A DNA stretch of 64,000 nucleotides from Cytophaga aurantiaca DSM 3654 (GTDB taxonomy: Bacteria > Bacteroidota > Bacteroidia > Cytophagales > Cytophagaceae). Under the pieces are notes generated by a model. The model searched no databases. It had not been told where the DNA came from and saw nothing but the letters and a program-made list of their open reading frames with translations. Each line of letters starts with the position of its first letter. Within the stretch, counting starts at the first letter, position 1. Shown here in pieces: positions 45,067 through 53,769 of the stretch. The translations under genes and the position numbers were made by a program. Where the stretch lies: NCBI RefSeq assembly GCF_000379725.1, contig NZ_KB903654.1, positions 185,955-249,954 of the forward strand, given 5' to 3'.

Positions 45067-45900
45067 TTAAGCCAATACAGTTGATTCTTTTTCTTTGTGG
45101 TTAGCAGCAAAATTTTGGTTGATGCTGAATCCTACTTCATCAATACTGTATGTTAATGTATCAATCTTGCTTGTAAATAAGTTATAAAATACAATTGCAA
45201 ATGCAGATGAAGCAATACCAAGAGCTGTATTGATCAAGGCTTCAGAGATACCTGATGCCAAGTGTTCTGCATTCGGAGTGCCTGAAGCTGCAAGTGCTGC
45301 GAAGGCTTTGATCATACCGATTACCGTACCCAACAAACCTACAAGTGTTGCTACAGATGCAAGTGTTGCAAGAATTGTTAAGTTCTTTTCTAAGATTGGC
45401 AATTCTAAAGAAGTAGCTTCTTCTAATTCTTTTTGAATAGAAACTTGTTTTTGATCTTTGCTCAATGACTTATCAGCAGCAACTGATTTATATTTTTTCA
45501 ATACAGCTAATGTTACATTACCTAAAGAACCTTTTTGTTCTTCACACACCTGAATTGCAGAAGCAACATCATTTGTAGACAAAAACGATTTTATTTTACG
45601 AACAAAGTTGTCCAATGAACCTGAACCGTATGCTTGTTGAATGGTAATGAAACGCTCAACAGAAAATGTAATAACCATTAAAAAGAATGATAACAAAACA
45701 GGTACAATAACACCACCTTCATGAACTATACCTAAATAGTTACCTGGTACCGGTTTGCCATCTGCCTGGAAATTACTTGAAGCACCAAATACAAATATGA
45801 ATACAAGTATTGATACTGCTAAGCAAATTGGGATAACTAATAATGCGAACGTAGAGCTAAATTTAGACTTTTGTGGGATTGTTTGATTTTCCATATTCAT
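45067..45900 (-). CDS. exbB: MotA/TolQ/ExbB proton channel protein
   Basis: 277 residues. Three transmembrane helices; the last two contain LATLASVATLVGLLGTVIGMIKAF and SGISEALINTALGIASSAFAIVFYN, the MotA/TolQ/ExbB signature. First gene of the TonB operon. The nearby ATG at 45894 is an alternative start. Confidence 0.93.
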   Translation of the reverse strand: MNMENQTIPQKSKFSSTFALLVIPICLAVSILVFIFVFGASSNFQADGKPVPGNYLGIVHEGGVIVPVLLSFFLMVITFSVERFITIQQAYGSGSLDNFVRKIKSFLSTNDVASAIQVCEEQKGSLGNVTLAVLKKYKSVAADKSLSKDQKQVSIQKELEEATSLELPILEKNLTILATLASVATLVGLLGTVIGMIKAFAALAASGTPNAEHLASGISEALINTALGIASSAFAIVFYNLFTSKIDTLTYSIDEVGFSINQNFAANHKEKESTVLA

Positions 45901-46219
45901 TTTAACTTATAAGAGACTATTCAGTTTTTAATTCGGTGCAAATTTCGGAAATGCTTTGTTAAGCCAATGTTAATTCTAGAGGATTTTCTATATCAATTTA
46001 ATAACATTAAATTTAAAATGCTGGTTTATAAGCATTTATTTTTATTGATTTGTTTCAGTTTTTTTCAACATGAAACTTTTATAGATTCGTACAATAGAGC
46101 TTTTAACATACTCTACCAATTTAGTATACAATATTACCATTGCCTAGCAAAATCTGCAAGAAAAAACAAAATTAAATTTCTTGCGTACCTAAATTAAAGT
46201 ATTCATTCAGAATTATATT
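45901..46219. other. Divergent intergenic region
   Basis: 319 bp between the TonB operon and the hydroxyacyl-CoA dehydrogenase gene. AT-rich. An open frame at 45967-46197 has no coding character. No clear promoter or repeat was found, though both operons must start here. Confidence 0.5.
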
Positions 46220-47116
46220 ATGCAAAACTCAAATAAACAAGTTTTAATAATCGGATCTGGTACAATGGGCAGTGGAATTGCACACACTTTTGCCCAATAT
46301 CATTTTCCAGTCTTTTTATATGATTCAAACACACAGGCGTTAGATGCTGCACTGCAGAAGATCACAACGAATATAGAACGACAAATTGCAAAAGGAAGTA
46401 TACCGCTTTCAGATAAACAGACAATTTTAGGGAACATTACCCCTACTACCGATATTAAATCTGCTGCAAAAAATTGTGTGCTTGTTGTAGAAGCGGTGCC
46501 TGAAAACATAGAGATCAAACAGAATGTTTTTAAATTGATCGATGCGGTTTGTCCTGAAGAAACTATTTTAGCAAGCAATACGTCATCCATCTCAATCACG
46601 CAATTGGCAAGCTTTACAGACCGTCCAGATAAAGTGATCGGGATGCATTTTATGAATCCGGTACCCATCATGCCTTTGGTAGAAGTTATTTCCGGAATGC
46701 TTACGAGTAAAGCAACAACCGAATCGATTGTAGAAATGAGTAAAGCAATTGGTAAAACACCTGTGTGCACTGCAGATTTTCCGGGCTTTATTTCGAATCG
46801 TATCTTGATGCCTATGATCAATGAAGCGATCTATGCCTTGCAGGAAGGAGTAGCCGGTATAGCTGAAATTGATCAGATCATGAAACTGGGTATGGCACAT
46901 CCAATGGGGCCGCTTCAGCTTGCTGATTATATTGGGCTTGATGTTTGTTTACATATTATGGAAGTACTACATACAGGTTTCGGAAATTCAAAATACGCAC
47001 CTTGTCCATTATTAGTTAAAATGGTACATGCAGGTTTTCTGGGACAAAAAACAAAAAAAGGATTTTACGATTGGACTACCCCTAAAAATCTAATTGCTAA
47101 TGACATAATCCGATAG
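46220..47116 (+). CDS. 3-hydroxybutyryl-CoA dehydrogenase
   Basis: 298 residues. NAD-binding GSGTMGSGIAHTFAQ (~11-25), catalytic His region IGMHFMNPVPIMPLVEVI, and PGFISNRILMPMINEAI. Short-form 3-hydroxyacyl-CoA dehydrogenase; it interconverts 3-hydroxybutyryl-CoA and acetoacetyl-CoA in fatty-acid or aromatic catabolism. Monocistronic. Confidence 0.94.
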   Translation: MQNSNKQVLIIGSGTMGSGIAHTFAQYHFPVFLYDSNTQALDAALQKITTNIERQIAKGSIPLSDKQTILGNITPTTDIKSAAKNCVLVVEAVPENIEIKQNVFKLIDAVCPEETILASNTSSISITQLASFTDRPDKVIGMHFMNPVPIMPLVEVISGMLTSKATTESIVEMSKAIGKTPVCTADFPGFISNRILMPMINEAIYALQEGVAGIAEIDQIMKLGMAHPMGPLQLADYIGLDVCLHIMEVLHTGFGNSKYAPCPLLVKMVHAGFLGQKTKKGFYDWTTPKNLIANDIIR

Positions 47117-47179
47117 AATGTTTCGTTATATTACTTTAGTTTTATAAATTAGGCTGATTATTCAATCTTATAACTACAT

Positions 47180-48181
47180 ATGTTACGAATTTACGTACTA
47201 TTAATTTTCATTATATCCTTTCAAATAGGCAGTTATAGCCAAACAATTGGAGGTAAAACCCTCTCTAAGGATTGGAAAAAGATAGAATATGGATACAATC
47301 CCGATAGTATACAAATAGATAATCTGTATTACATCCATGGAGATGGCATGTTTATGTGTTCCAATAAAGGTTTATATCAATACATAGATTCTATTTACCG
47401 GTTTAAAAAAATTGACGTTTCGCCGAATCTTAAAAATGCCAGAGTAAGTATGGTAATGAAACATCTTGGATATTATTATACAGGCTTCAGAGATGGTTAT
47501 GGTTTATTCAGAAGTAAAGATTTAAAGAAATGGGAACCACTTGGTAGTGGAAAGTTAGGTACGAGTAAGATCTTCTATTTATACAGCATGGACTCCATGT
47601 TATTTGTTTGCAACTGGCAAAAAACGATCTATTTATCACACAATCTTGGTAAAAGCTTCCGTTCTATCAGTGTAGGATTTAATCCATTAGGAAAAAGCTT
47701 TATCAATAATATTGAAAATTCTGAAGACTATATGTTCTGCAGCATGAATGGGGATGGTGTGTATTCTTTGAACATTAAAAAAGGAACCGCTTGGGAACAT
47801 AGCGATAAAGGCTTGCCGGAAAGTAAAAAAATAGGTGATCTGGCAGATATAGGCAAAGTATTATTCCTTGCAACGGATAATGGCGTTTATAAATCCGACA
47901 ATAAAGGAAGTTCCTGGAAGCCTGTAAATGCAGGCATGGAAGGAAAAACAATAACACGTCTGGTTGCTGAAGGGAGTATTTTGTATGCGGCAACAAATCA
48001 AGGTGAATTATTTTTCTCTGAAGATTTTGGTACCACCTGGACTAAAATCCCAATCGATTTCATGCAATCCCCTATTTCTGGTGTTTGCGTAACGGATAAA
48101 TCTGTATTTGTTGCTGTGAATGGAACAGATGCAAAACCTTCTTATGTATATTATCTTCCTTTCCTGAAAAAAGGAAAATAA
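47180..48181 (+). CDS. Secreted BNR/sialidase-like beta-propeller protein
   Basis: 333 residues. Signal peptide (IISFQIGSYSQ), then repeats with Asp-box character (KSDNKGSSWKPVNAG, FSEDFGTTWTKIPI, YLSHNLGKSFRSISV), as in photosystem II assembly-like or glycosyl hydrolase BNR propellers. No T9SS tail is visible, so it is periplasmic or outer-membrane associated. Catalytic activity is not implied. A terminator follows. Confidence 0.75.
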   Translation: MLRIYVLLIFIISFQIGSYSQTIGGKTLSKDWKKIEYGYNPDSIQIDNLYYIHGDGMFMCSNKGLYQYIDSIYRFKKIDVSPNLKNARVSMVMKHLGYYYTGFRDGYGLFRSKDLKKWEPLGSGKLGTSKIFYLYSMDSMLFVCNWQKTIYLSHNLGKSFRSISVGFNPLGKSFINNIENSEDYMFCSMNGDGVYSLNIKKGTAWEHSDKGLPESKKIGDLADIGKVLFLATDNGVYKSDNKGSSWKPVNAGMEGKTITRLVAEGSILYAATNQGELFFSEDFGTTWTKIPIDFMQSPISGVCVTDKSVFVAVNGTDAKPSYVYYLPFLKKGK

Positions 48182-48208
48182 GTATGCGTTACGAATTATA
48201 CATTCATC

Positions 48209-48259
48209 GCATATAAAACAAAAAGCCCCGCAATATGCGAGGCTTTTTGTTTTATATGC
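48209..48259. terminator. Bidirectional terminator
   Basis: Perfect 19-bp arms at 48209-48227 and 48241-48259 with a 13-base loop (GCATATAAAACAAAAAGCC and partner). It lies between the convergent BNR gene and dps. Confidence 0.88.
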
Positions 48260-48272
48260 AAAACGTTAAATC

Positions 48273-48749
48273 TTACTTACCCAGATACGCACGGTACATC
48301 CATACCAGTTTTTCCTGCTCCCGGATATAATCACTCATAAGCGCGTTTGTACCTTCATCGTTGGCCTTTGCAGACAACTCCAATAAATCTCTTTGTTTTG
48401 TAATGATGATTGTAAATGAATCCAATATATGCTGAATAGCAACTTTGCCTTCTGAAACATTTTTTACGGAAGCAATTTTAGACGTAGCAATATAATCTGC
48501 ATAGGAATGCATTGGAGTATGTGCCAACGTTAATACACGTTCCGCTACTTCATCAATTTTAAGAACCAGATTGTTATACAATTCTTCAAATTTAAGATGC
48601 AATTCAAAGAACTTGTCGCCGGAAATATTCCAGTGAAAACCTCTTGTATTCATATAAAAGATGGAATAGTTAGCGAGTAAATCATTCAATTTTTCGGCTA
48701 ATTCTTTAGCTAACTGTTCATCCAACCCGATCGAATTTAACTTGCTCAT
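48273..48749 (-). CDS. dps: Dps-family ferritin-like DNA-protection protein
   Basis: 158 residues. TRGFHWNISGDKFFELHLKFEELYNNLVLKIDEVAERV contains the inter-subunit ferroxidase ligands (H, D, E). It oxidises Fe(II) with peroxide and stores iron, protecting DNA under stress. A well-formed promoter is present upstream. Confidence 0.95.
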   Translation of the reverse strand: MSKLNSIGLDEQLAKELAEKLNDLLANYSIFYMNTRGFHWNISGDKFFELHLKFEELYNNLVLKIDEVAERVLTLAHTPMHSYADYIATSKIASVKNVSEGKVAIQHILDSFTIIITKQRDLLELSAKANDEGTNALMSDYIREQEKLVWMYRAYLGK

Positions 48750-48793
48750 AGTACGCTTGTTTTAATTTTAAAAAGAAATATTTTGTGTTTTTT

Positions 48794-48824
48794 CAAATAT
48801 AAAAGAGTTGTCTGCATAATCAAA
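48794..48824 (-). promoter_or_regulatory. Bacteroidetes promoter of dps (-33 TTTG, -7 TATATTTG)
   Basis: On the minus strand TTTG (48824-48821) is followed after exactly 19 bp by TATATTTG (48801-48794), an ideal fit to TTTG-N19-TAnnTTTG. The predicted start gives a leader of ~38 bases before the dps ATG. Confidence 0.8.
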
Positions 48825-48895
48825 CACCTGCATCTGAATTTATAACAGCAACAGAGATAATTTCATTCATCGTAAAAAAATACAATTTAAAGTAT

Positions 48896-48920
48896 AAAAA
48901 AAGAGGGCTTAAACCCTCTT
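48896..48920 (-). terminator. Terminator of dapD
   Basis: Stem AAGAGGG / CCCTCTT with 6-base loop followed on the minus strand by a long T-run, 24 bp after the dapD stop. Confidence 0.85.
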
Positions 48921-48944
48921 CCTTTAATTATATTTCAATGTGAT

Positions 48945-49754
48945 TTAAATGCTCACATTATTCTCTCTCAATGCATCATTTAAAGAAGTCTTCAGATCGG
49001 TACTTGGCTTTCTTTTACCAATAATCAAAGCACAGGGTACCTGATACGTTCCTGAAGCAAATTCCTTTGGAATTGTACCCGGAATAACAACCGAACGATC
49101 TGGAACAAATCCCTTATATTCAATAGGTTCAGGTCCTGTTACATCAATAATTTTAGAACTTGCAGTTAATACAACATTTGCGCCTAAAACCGCCTCTTTT
49201 CCAACTCTAACTCCCTCAACAACAATACATCTGGAACCTAAAAACGCACCATCACCAATAATTACAGGAGCAGCCTGCACCGGTTCCAATACACCACCAA
49301 TACCAACACCACCACTTAAGTGTACATCTTTGCCAATCTGAGCACAGCTTCCTACCGTTGCCCAGGTATCAACCATAGTACCGGAATCAACATATGCACC
49401 TATATTTACATACGATGGCATCAGGATCGTACCCTTCGCAAGGTAAGCTCCATAACGCGCAACTGCATGCGGAACTACACGAACACCTAAAGCTTCGTAG
49501 CCAGTTTTCAACGCCATTTTGTCATAAAATTCCATCGGCCCGCATTCAATTGTTTCCATTTTGCGAATCGGAAAATACATAATAACGGCCTTTTTTACCC
49601 AGTCATTTACAGTCCAGGTACCATCTTCGTTTGGTTGAGCAACACGCAAACGCCCTTTATCCAATTCTTCAATTACTGTATTAATTACATTTTGTACTTC
49701 CGGGTTGGAAAGCATTGAACGATCTTCCCAAGCCTTTTCAATTATTTCTTTCAT
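48945..49754 (-). CDS. dapD: 2,3,4,5-tetrahydropyridine-2,6-dicarboxylate N-succinyltransferase
   Basis: 269 residues. Left-handed beta-helix with hexapeptide repeats (VNIGAYVDSGTMVDTWATVGSCAQIG, GDGAFLGSRCIVVEGVRVGKEAVLG). Matches DapD over full length. Succinylates tetrahydrodipicolinate in lysine/diaminopimelate synthesis. Divergent from the glycosyltransferase gene across 36 bp. Confidence 0.96.
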   Translation of the reverse strand: MKEIIEKAWEDRSMLSNPEVQNVINTVIEELDKGRLRVAQPNEDGTWTVNDWVKKAVIMYFPIRKMETIECGPMEFYDKMALKTGYEALGVRVVPHAVARYGAYLAKGTILMPSYVNIGAYVDSGTMVDTWATVGSCAQIGKDVHLSGGVGIGGVLEPVQAAPVIIGDGAFLGSRCIVVEGVRVGKEAVLGANVVLTASSKIIDVTGPEPIEYKGFVPDRSVVIPGTIPKEFASGTYQVPCALIIGKRKPSTDLKTSLNDALRENNVSI

Positions 49755-49790
49755 TTCGATTGTTTATAATATAATTTTTTTTCTATTTTT

Positions 49791-50948
49791 ATGAATATGA
49801 CGAATCATAGAATACTTATTGGCTCGATACTTAAACCCACAAACGATTCCCGAATGTACGAAAAAATCGGGAAAAGTTTAAGTCTGTTGGTAAATACAGA
49901 AATCCACATTGCAGGCCTGAAAAGTAGTCAGATCGATGAGCAAAATATCCATTTTTATCCTATTTTTTCAGCTACCCGAATCTCCATTTCACGTTTTATC
50001 GCTCCTTGGAAATTTCTCATTCGCGCAGTTAAAGTAAAACCTGATACAATTATAGTTTCAACACATGAATTACTGTTAGTTACATATTTATACAAAATAA
50101 TATTTGGTTGCACATTTATCTACGATGTACAAGAAAACTACTTTCATAATATCCTCTATACAGACGCCTTCCCATCTTTAATTAAGCCTATTATTGCACG
50201 TTGGGTACGATGGAAAGAACGGGTATGTAAAAAGCACATTAATGGCTACCTCCTGGCAGAAAAAATATACCGTAATGAGTTAGCGGATCGGATACAGGAA
50301 CCCATTCTGGTACTTGAAAATAAGTATGTGGGGTCAGCACCGGATACCTCAAAAATTGTAAGAATTAAAGATGAAAATAAAATCAAACTATTGTATTCAG
50401 GTACAATTGCCACTTCATATGGAGTCTTTGAAGCAATAGATTTGGTTATTCGTCTGTATTTAAAAGACAGCAGATTTGAACTAACCATCATCGGTTTTGC
50501 TCCAAATTGCAGAGAATTAACAAAGGTTAAAAATCGAATTGCCTCCTTCCCTTTTATCAAACTTATAGGCGGAGAAAAACCGGTTGATCATACTGAAATT
50601 TTGTCAGCTATTCAATCTCATCACATAGGTTTGCTTCCCTACCGATTTAACGAAAGCACACATTTAAGAGTACCGACTAAACTGTTTGAATATTTCTTAA
50701 ACCATCTTCCGGTGATCTGTTCGTATAATCCAACATGGGAAGAATACATCGAAACGTATCGGGCGGGTATCATTATCCAATTCAATAATCTTCCTCCAGC
50801 AATGGACATTCTGGATCAACTTTCCAACGCTACTTTTTACACGCAGGGCGATCAAAAAAAGTTGATCTGGGAAGAATCAAATTTACAAAACTGGTATACA
50901 GAACAGTTCCTTCAGCCAAGATCAGAAACTCTTCCTCAAGGCGTTTAA
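49791..50948 (+). CDS. Glycosyltransferase (GT4-like)
   Basis: 385 residues of GT-B fold. N-terminal domain with VSTHELLLVTYLY and FIYDVQENYFHNIL; C-terminal domain KIKLLYSGTIATSYGVFEAIDLVIRLY, HIGLLPYRFNESTHLRVPTKLFEYFLNHLPVICS (donor-binding E..K/E region). Probably adds a sugar to a surface polymer or lipid. No other glycan genes are adjacent. A start two codons downstream (ATG 49797) is also possible. Confidence 0.82.
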   Translation: MNMTNHRILIGSILKPTNDSRMYEKIGKSLSLLVNTEIHIAGLKSSQIDEQNIHFYPIFSATRISISRFIAPWKFLIRAVKVKPDTIIVSTHELLLVTYLYKIIFGCTFIYDVQENYFHNILYTDAFPSLIKPIIARWVRWKERVCKKHINGYLLAEKIYRNELADRIQEPILVLENKYVGSAPDTSKIVRIKDENKIKLLYSGTIATSYGVFEAIDLVIRLYLKDSRFELTIIGFAPNCRELTKVKNRIASFPFIKLIGGEKPVDHTEILSAIQSHHIGLLPYRFNESTHLRVPTKLFEYFLNHLPVICSYNPTWEEYIETYRAGIIIQFNNLPPAMDILDQLSNATFYTQGDQKKLIWEESNLQNWYTEQFLQPRSETLPQGV

Positions 50949-51056
50949 TACAAAAATAGTCCTTTTTATTCTCTTCTATTCTTTTCGAACAATATTAGTA
51001 TAATCCTATATAATAGATGGAGATATCCTGGATAAAATAAATATGTCAAAATATTT

Positions 51057-51074
51057 TTTTAGACTATTCTAAAA
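51057..51074. promoter_or_regulatory. Candidate DtxR/MntR operator (TTTTAGA-N4-TCTAAAA)
   Basis: Perfect 7-bp inverted repeat separated by CTAT, 30 bp before the start of the metalloregulator gene. The layout (TTAG..nn..CTAA) resembles DtxR-family boxes. It probably mediates metal-dependent autoregulation of the importer operon; not shown directly. Confidence 0.5.
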
Positions 51075-51103
51075 TCTTATTTTTATAAAACGAAAATAAA
51101 TTC

Positions 51104-51760
51104 ATGCTTACCCATACCGAAGAGAATTACATCAAAACCATTTATCATCTTTCCGGAGATGCGAATCGGGATGTATCTACCAATGGAATTTCGGAAGTAT
51201 TAAAAACAAAACCTGCCTCGGTTACAGACATGCTTCGAAAGTTGTCTGAAAAGTCGTACATCCATTATATAAAATACCAGGGAGTAACGCTTACTAAAAA
51301 AGGAAAAAAGGAAGCGCTGCAGATCATTCGCAAGCATCGGTTGTGGGAGGTATTTTTAGTTGATAAACTAAAATTTCATTGGGATGAAGTACATGAGATC
51401 GCTGAACAGCTGGAGCACATACACTCCAATCTATTAATAAGCCGACTGGATGAATTCCTGGGAAATCCGGCCTTTGATCCGCATGGTGATCCGATCCCAG
51501 ATCCTCAGGGCGAAATAACCATTCGAAAAAAATACCTGCTATGCGATATGGCTGTCGGCTTTAATGGAGTCGTTGTAGGCATGCTCGAAACCTCTCCTGC
51601 CTTTCTGCAATATCTTGACCGCTTGAATATTTGTCCTGGAGCAAAGATCTCGATCAAAGAACGTATTGTATTTGATGGTTCCTTAGAGATCCTTCTTCAG
51701 GAAGATAAACAACTCGTTATTTCTTATGAAGTAGCAAAAAATCTCTATGTATCCGATTGA
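51104..51760 (+). CDS. DtxR/MntR-family metal-dependent repressor
   Basis: 218 residues. Winged-helix domain (~1-65; TEENYIKTIYHLSG ... SVTDMLRKLSEKSYI), dimerisation and metal domain (EVHEIAEQLEHIHSNLLISRLDEFLGNPAFDPHGDPIP, with the H..E..EH ligands), and a C-terminal FeoA/SH3-like domain (~150-218). It senses Mn(II) or Fe(II) and represses uptake genes. First of a five-gene importer cluster. The ORF of the lipoprotein overlaps its 3' end if the upstream ATG were used. Confidence 0.92.
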   Translation: MLTHTEENYIKTIYHLSGDANRDVSTNGISEVLKTKPASVTDMLRKLSEKSYIHYIKYQGVTLTKKGKKEALQIIRKHRLWEVFLVDKLKFHWDEVHEIAEQLEHIHSNLLISRLDEFLGNPAFDPHGDPIPDPQGEITIRKKYLLCDMAVGFNGVVVGMLETSPAFLQYLDRLNICPGAKISIKERIVFDGSLEILLQEDKQLVISYEVAKNLYVSD

Positions 51761-51803
51761 TTTATACCGTACCCATTATAACCAGCTTCCCAATTTATCT
51801 ACT

Positions 51804-52718
51804 ATGAAAAATATTCTTTACTTCTTTCTTGCCACCGTTCTTTTCTCCTGCTCCAATTCGGAGACACGTACAGATAAGCCGCATAAGCTTGTGATCGTTA
51901 CCACAACGGGCATGATCGGCGATGCAGTTATAAATCTTGTAGGTGATCAGGCAGAAGTGATCTCACTTATGGGTCCAGGCGTAGATCCACATCTATATAA
52001 GGCAACACAAGGTGATCTGGAGCGTTTGCAACAAGCGGATGTTATTGTATACAATGGCCTTCATCTTGAAGGTAAAATGTCTGAGATCCTTGAGAAACTT
52101 TCTTCAAAGAAAATTGTGATTGCCATGGGCGACGGTGTACCAAAAGAAAAACTGCGTTTACTGGATGCGAATGCAAAGGTATACGATCCGCATATCTGGT
52201 TTGATGTAGCTTTATGGAAAGAAGCTGTTGCTGCTATGGCCAAAACACTGTCTGCCAAACAACCAACGTTGGCTGCAGCGATACAAACAAACAGCACCAC
52301 CTATTTAACACAATTGGATAGTCTGCACAAAGAAGTAAAAGCGAACATGGAAAGTATACCGAAAGCACAACGGGTGCTGATCACTGCGCACGATGCCTTT
52401 GGTTATTTTGGTCTGGCATACGATACCGAAGTAAAAGGTTTGCAGGGAATTTCTACGGTGTCTGATTTTGGGTTGAACGACGTAACGCAATTGGTCAATC
52501 TGATTGTGGAACGAAAAATAAAATCGGTATTCATTGAAACATCTGTTTCGGACCAATCTATTAAAGCAGTGCTGGATGGCTGCCGCCAGAGAGGACACAA
52601 CATCTCGATCGGAGGAACACTCTTTTCGGATGCGATGGGCGCTGCCGATACACCCGAAGGTACTTACCAGGGCATGGTTCGGAAAAATGTGGCAACAATT
52701 GTTGCTGCTTTGAAATAA
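51804..52718 (+). CDS. Metal ABC transporter substrate-binding lipoprotein (TroA/ZnuA-like)
   Basis: 304 residues from the ATG at 51804, which gives a lipoprotein signal (MKNILYFFLATVLFSC). Cluster A-I metal-binding fold: GPGVDPHLYKAT, DPHIWFDVALW, TAHDAFGYFGLAYDTEV and a distal Asp, giving His/His/His(Glu)/Asp ligands. Specificity (Mn, Zn or Fe) cannot be read off. An ATG at 51747 overlaps the regulator gene and lacks a signal. Confidence 0.92.
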   Translation: MKNILYFFLATVLFSCSNSETRTDKPHKLVIVTTTGMIGDAVINLVGDQAEVISLMGPGVDPHLYKATQGDLERLQQADVIVYNGLHLEGKMSEILEKLSSKKIVIAMGDGVPKEKLRLLDANAKVYDPHIWFDVALWKEAVAAMAKTLSAKQPTLAAAIQTNSTTYLTQLDSLHKEVKANMESIPKAQRVLITAHDAFGYFGLAYDTEVKGLQGISTVSDFGLNDVTQLVNLIVERKIKSVFIETSVSDQSIKAVLDGCRQRGHNISIGGTLFSDAMGAADTPEGTYQGMVRKNVATIVAALK

Positions 52719-52752
52719 GAGATAATTTATTTGTCATTCGAACAAGTGGTAC

Positions 52753-52770
52753 GACCGCAAACAAGCGGTC
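52753..52770. repeat. Small hairpin in the importer operon
   Basis: GACCGC-AAACAA-GCGGTC between the lipoprotein and ATPase genes, no T-run. Could trim or attenuate the transcript; otherwise a small palindromic repeat. Confidence 0.35.
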
Positions 52771-52825
52771 TGACGACGCTAATAACAGAAACTGTACATT
52801 TTAATTCAGCTTAAAAATTTTAGAT

Positions 52826-53611
52826 ATGATCGAACATGTTGCAGATCCAATATTGGAAATACACGATCTAACGGTTAGTTATTCAAAACGTCCAGTATTA
52901 TGGAACATTGATCTGACCTTACCTCAAGGTGTACTGGCTGGAATCATCGGTCCGAATGGTGCCGGAAAATCCACGTTGATCAAAACCGCTATGGGCCTGA
53001 TCCCTAAAGCAAGTGGTTATGTAAAATTATTCAATAAAGATCTGGAAGAAGTTCGAAAAAAAGTCAGTTATGTACCGCAACGCGAGTCTGTAGACTGGGA
53101 TTTCCCTGCTTCAGCGCTTGACGTGGTATTGATGGGACGATACGGACACGTAGGTATTTTCAAATCGCTCCGTCAGGCCGATAAAGAAGTAGCCTTGGAT
53201 TGTCTGCGTAAGGTAGGCATGGAAGCATTTGCAGACAGACAGATCTCTCAGCTTTCGGGCGGACAGCAACAGCGTGTATTCCTTGCACGAGCCCTTGCAC
53301 AGGACGCCGACCTGTATTTCATGGACGAACCCTTTGCAGGAGTAGATGCCTCAACCGAAAAAACAATCATTGCTTTATTAAAAGAAATGACGGCAAAAGG
53401 TAAGACCATCATCGTTGTACACCACGATCTGAATTCAGCAGACGAATACTTTGATTGGATCTTATTATTAAATACCAGGTTGGTAGCAAGCGGCCCGACA
53501 GAAAAAGTTTTTACCAAAGAACTGCTTCAAAAAACATACGGCGGCAAACTCAACATTCTATCCAGTGTTGGTGATCTGCTGCATAATGAACAGTTTCCAA
53601 ACAGAGAGTAG
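52826..53611 (+). CDS. Metal ABC transporter ATPase
   Basis: 261 residues. Walker A GPNGAGKST (~39), Q-loop VPQRESVDWDFP, signature LSGGQQQR, Walker B YFMDEPFAG, H-loop VVHHD. It powers the metal permeases. Stop TAG is continued by xxxxTAG heptamers. Confidence 0.95.
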   Translation: MIEHVADPILEIHDLTVSYSKRPVLWNIDLTLPQGVLAGIIGPNGAGKSTLIKTAMGLIPKASGYVKLFNKDLEEVRKKVSYVPQRESVDWDFPASALDVVLMGRYGHVGIFKSLRQADKEVALDCLRKVGMEAFADRQISQLSGGQQQRVFLARALAQDADLYFMDEPFAGVDASTEKTIIALLKEMTAKGKTIIVVHHDLNSADEYFDWILLLNTRLVASGPTEKVFTKELLQKTYGGKLNILSSVGDLLHNEQFPNRE

Positions 53612-53769
53612 TTTCTAGGTGCTAGTTACCAGTTACTAGACTGTTACAATAAACACTAGCGCCAGTCTTTGACTGGTGCTTCTCAAATACATTTCTAAAT
53701 ATTTACACTAAACACAATTCAAACTCATACTCGTCAAGAAACTAGTACCTAGCAACTGGAAACTAAAAC
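53612..53769. repeat. Inverted heptamer arrays filling the ATPase-permease gap
   Basis: Plus strand TTTCTAG, GTGCTAG, TTACCAG, TTACTAG start right after the TAG stop (53612-53639). Minus-strand TTTCCAG, TTGCTAG, GTACTAG units end next to the permease start. A CCAGTC-TTT-GACTGG hairpin lies between them. Confidence 0.8.

Noticed and set aside
45967-46197. 76-codon plus-strand ORF before the hydroxyacyl-CoA dehydrogenase gene
   Set aside because: Skewed toward Phe/Tyr/Ile/Lys as expected of AT-rich non-coding DNA, no family resemblance, no signal of translation, and it sits where two divergent promoters are needed.
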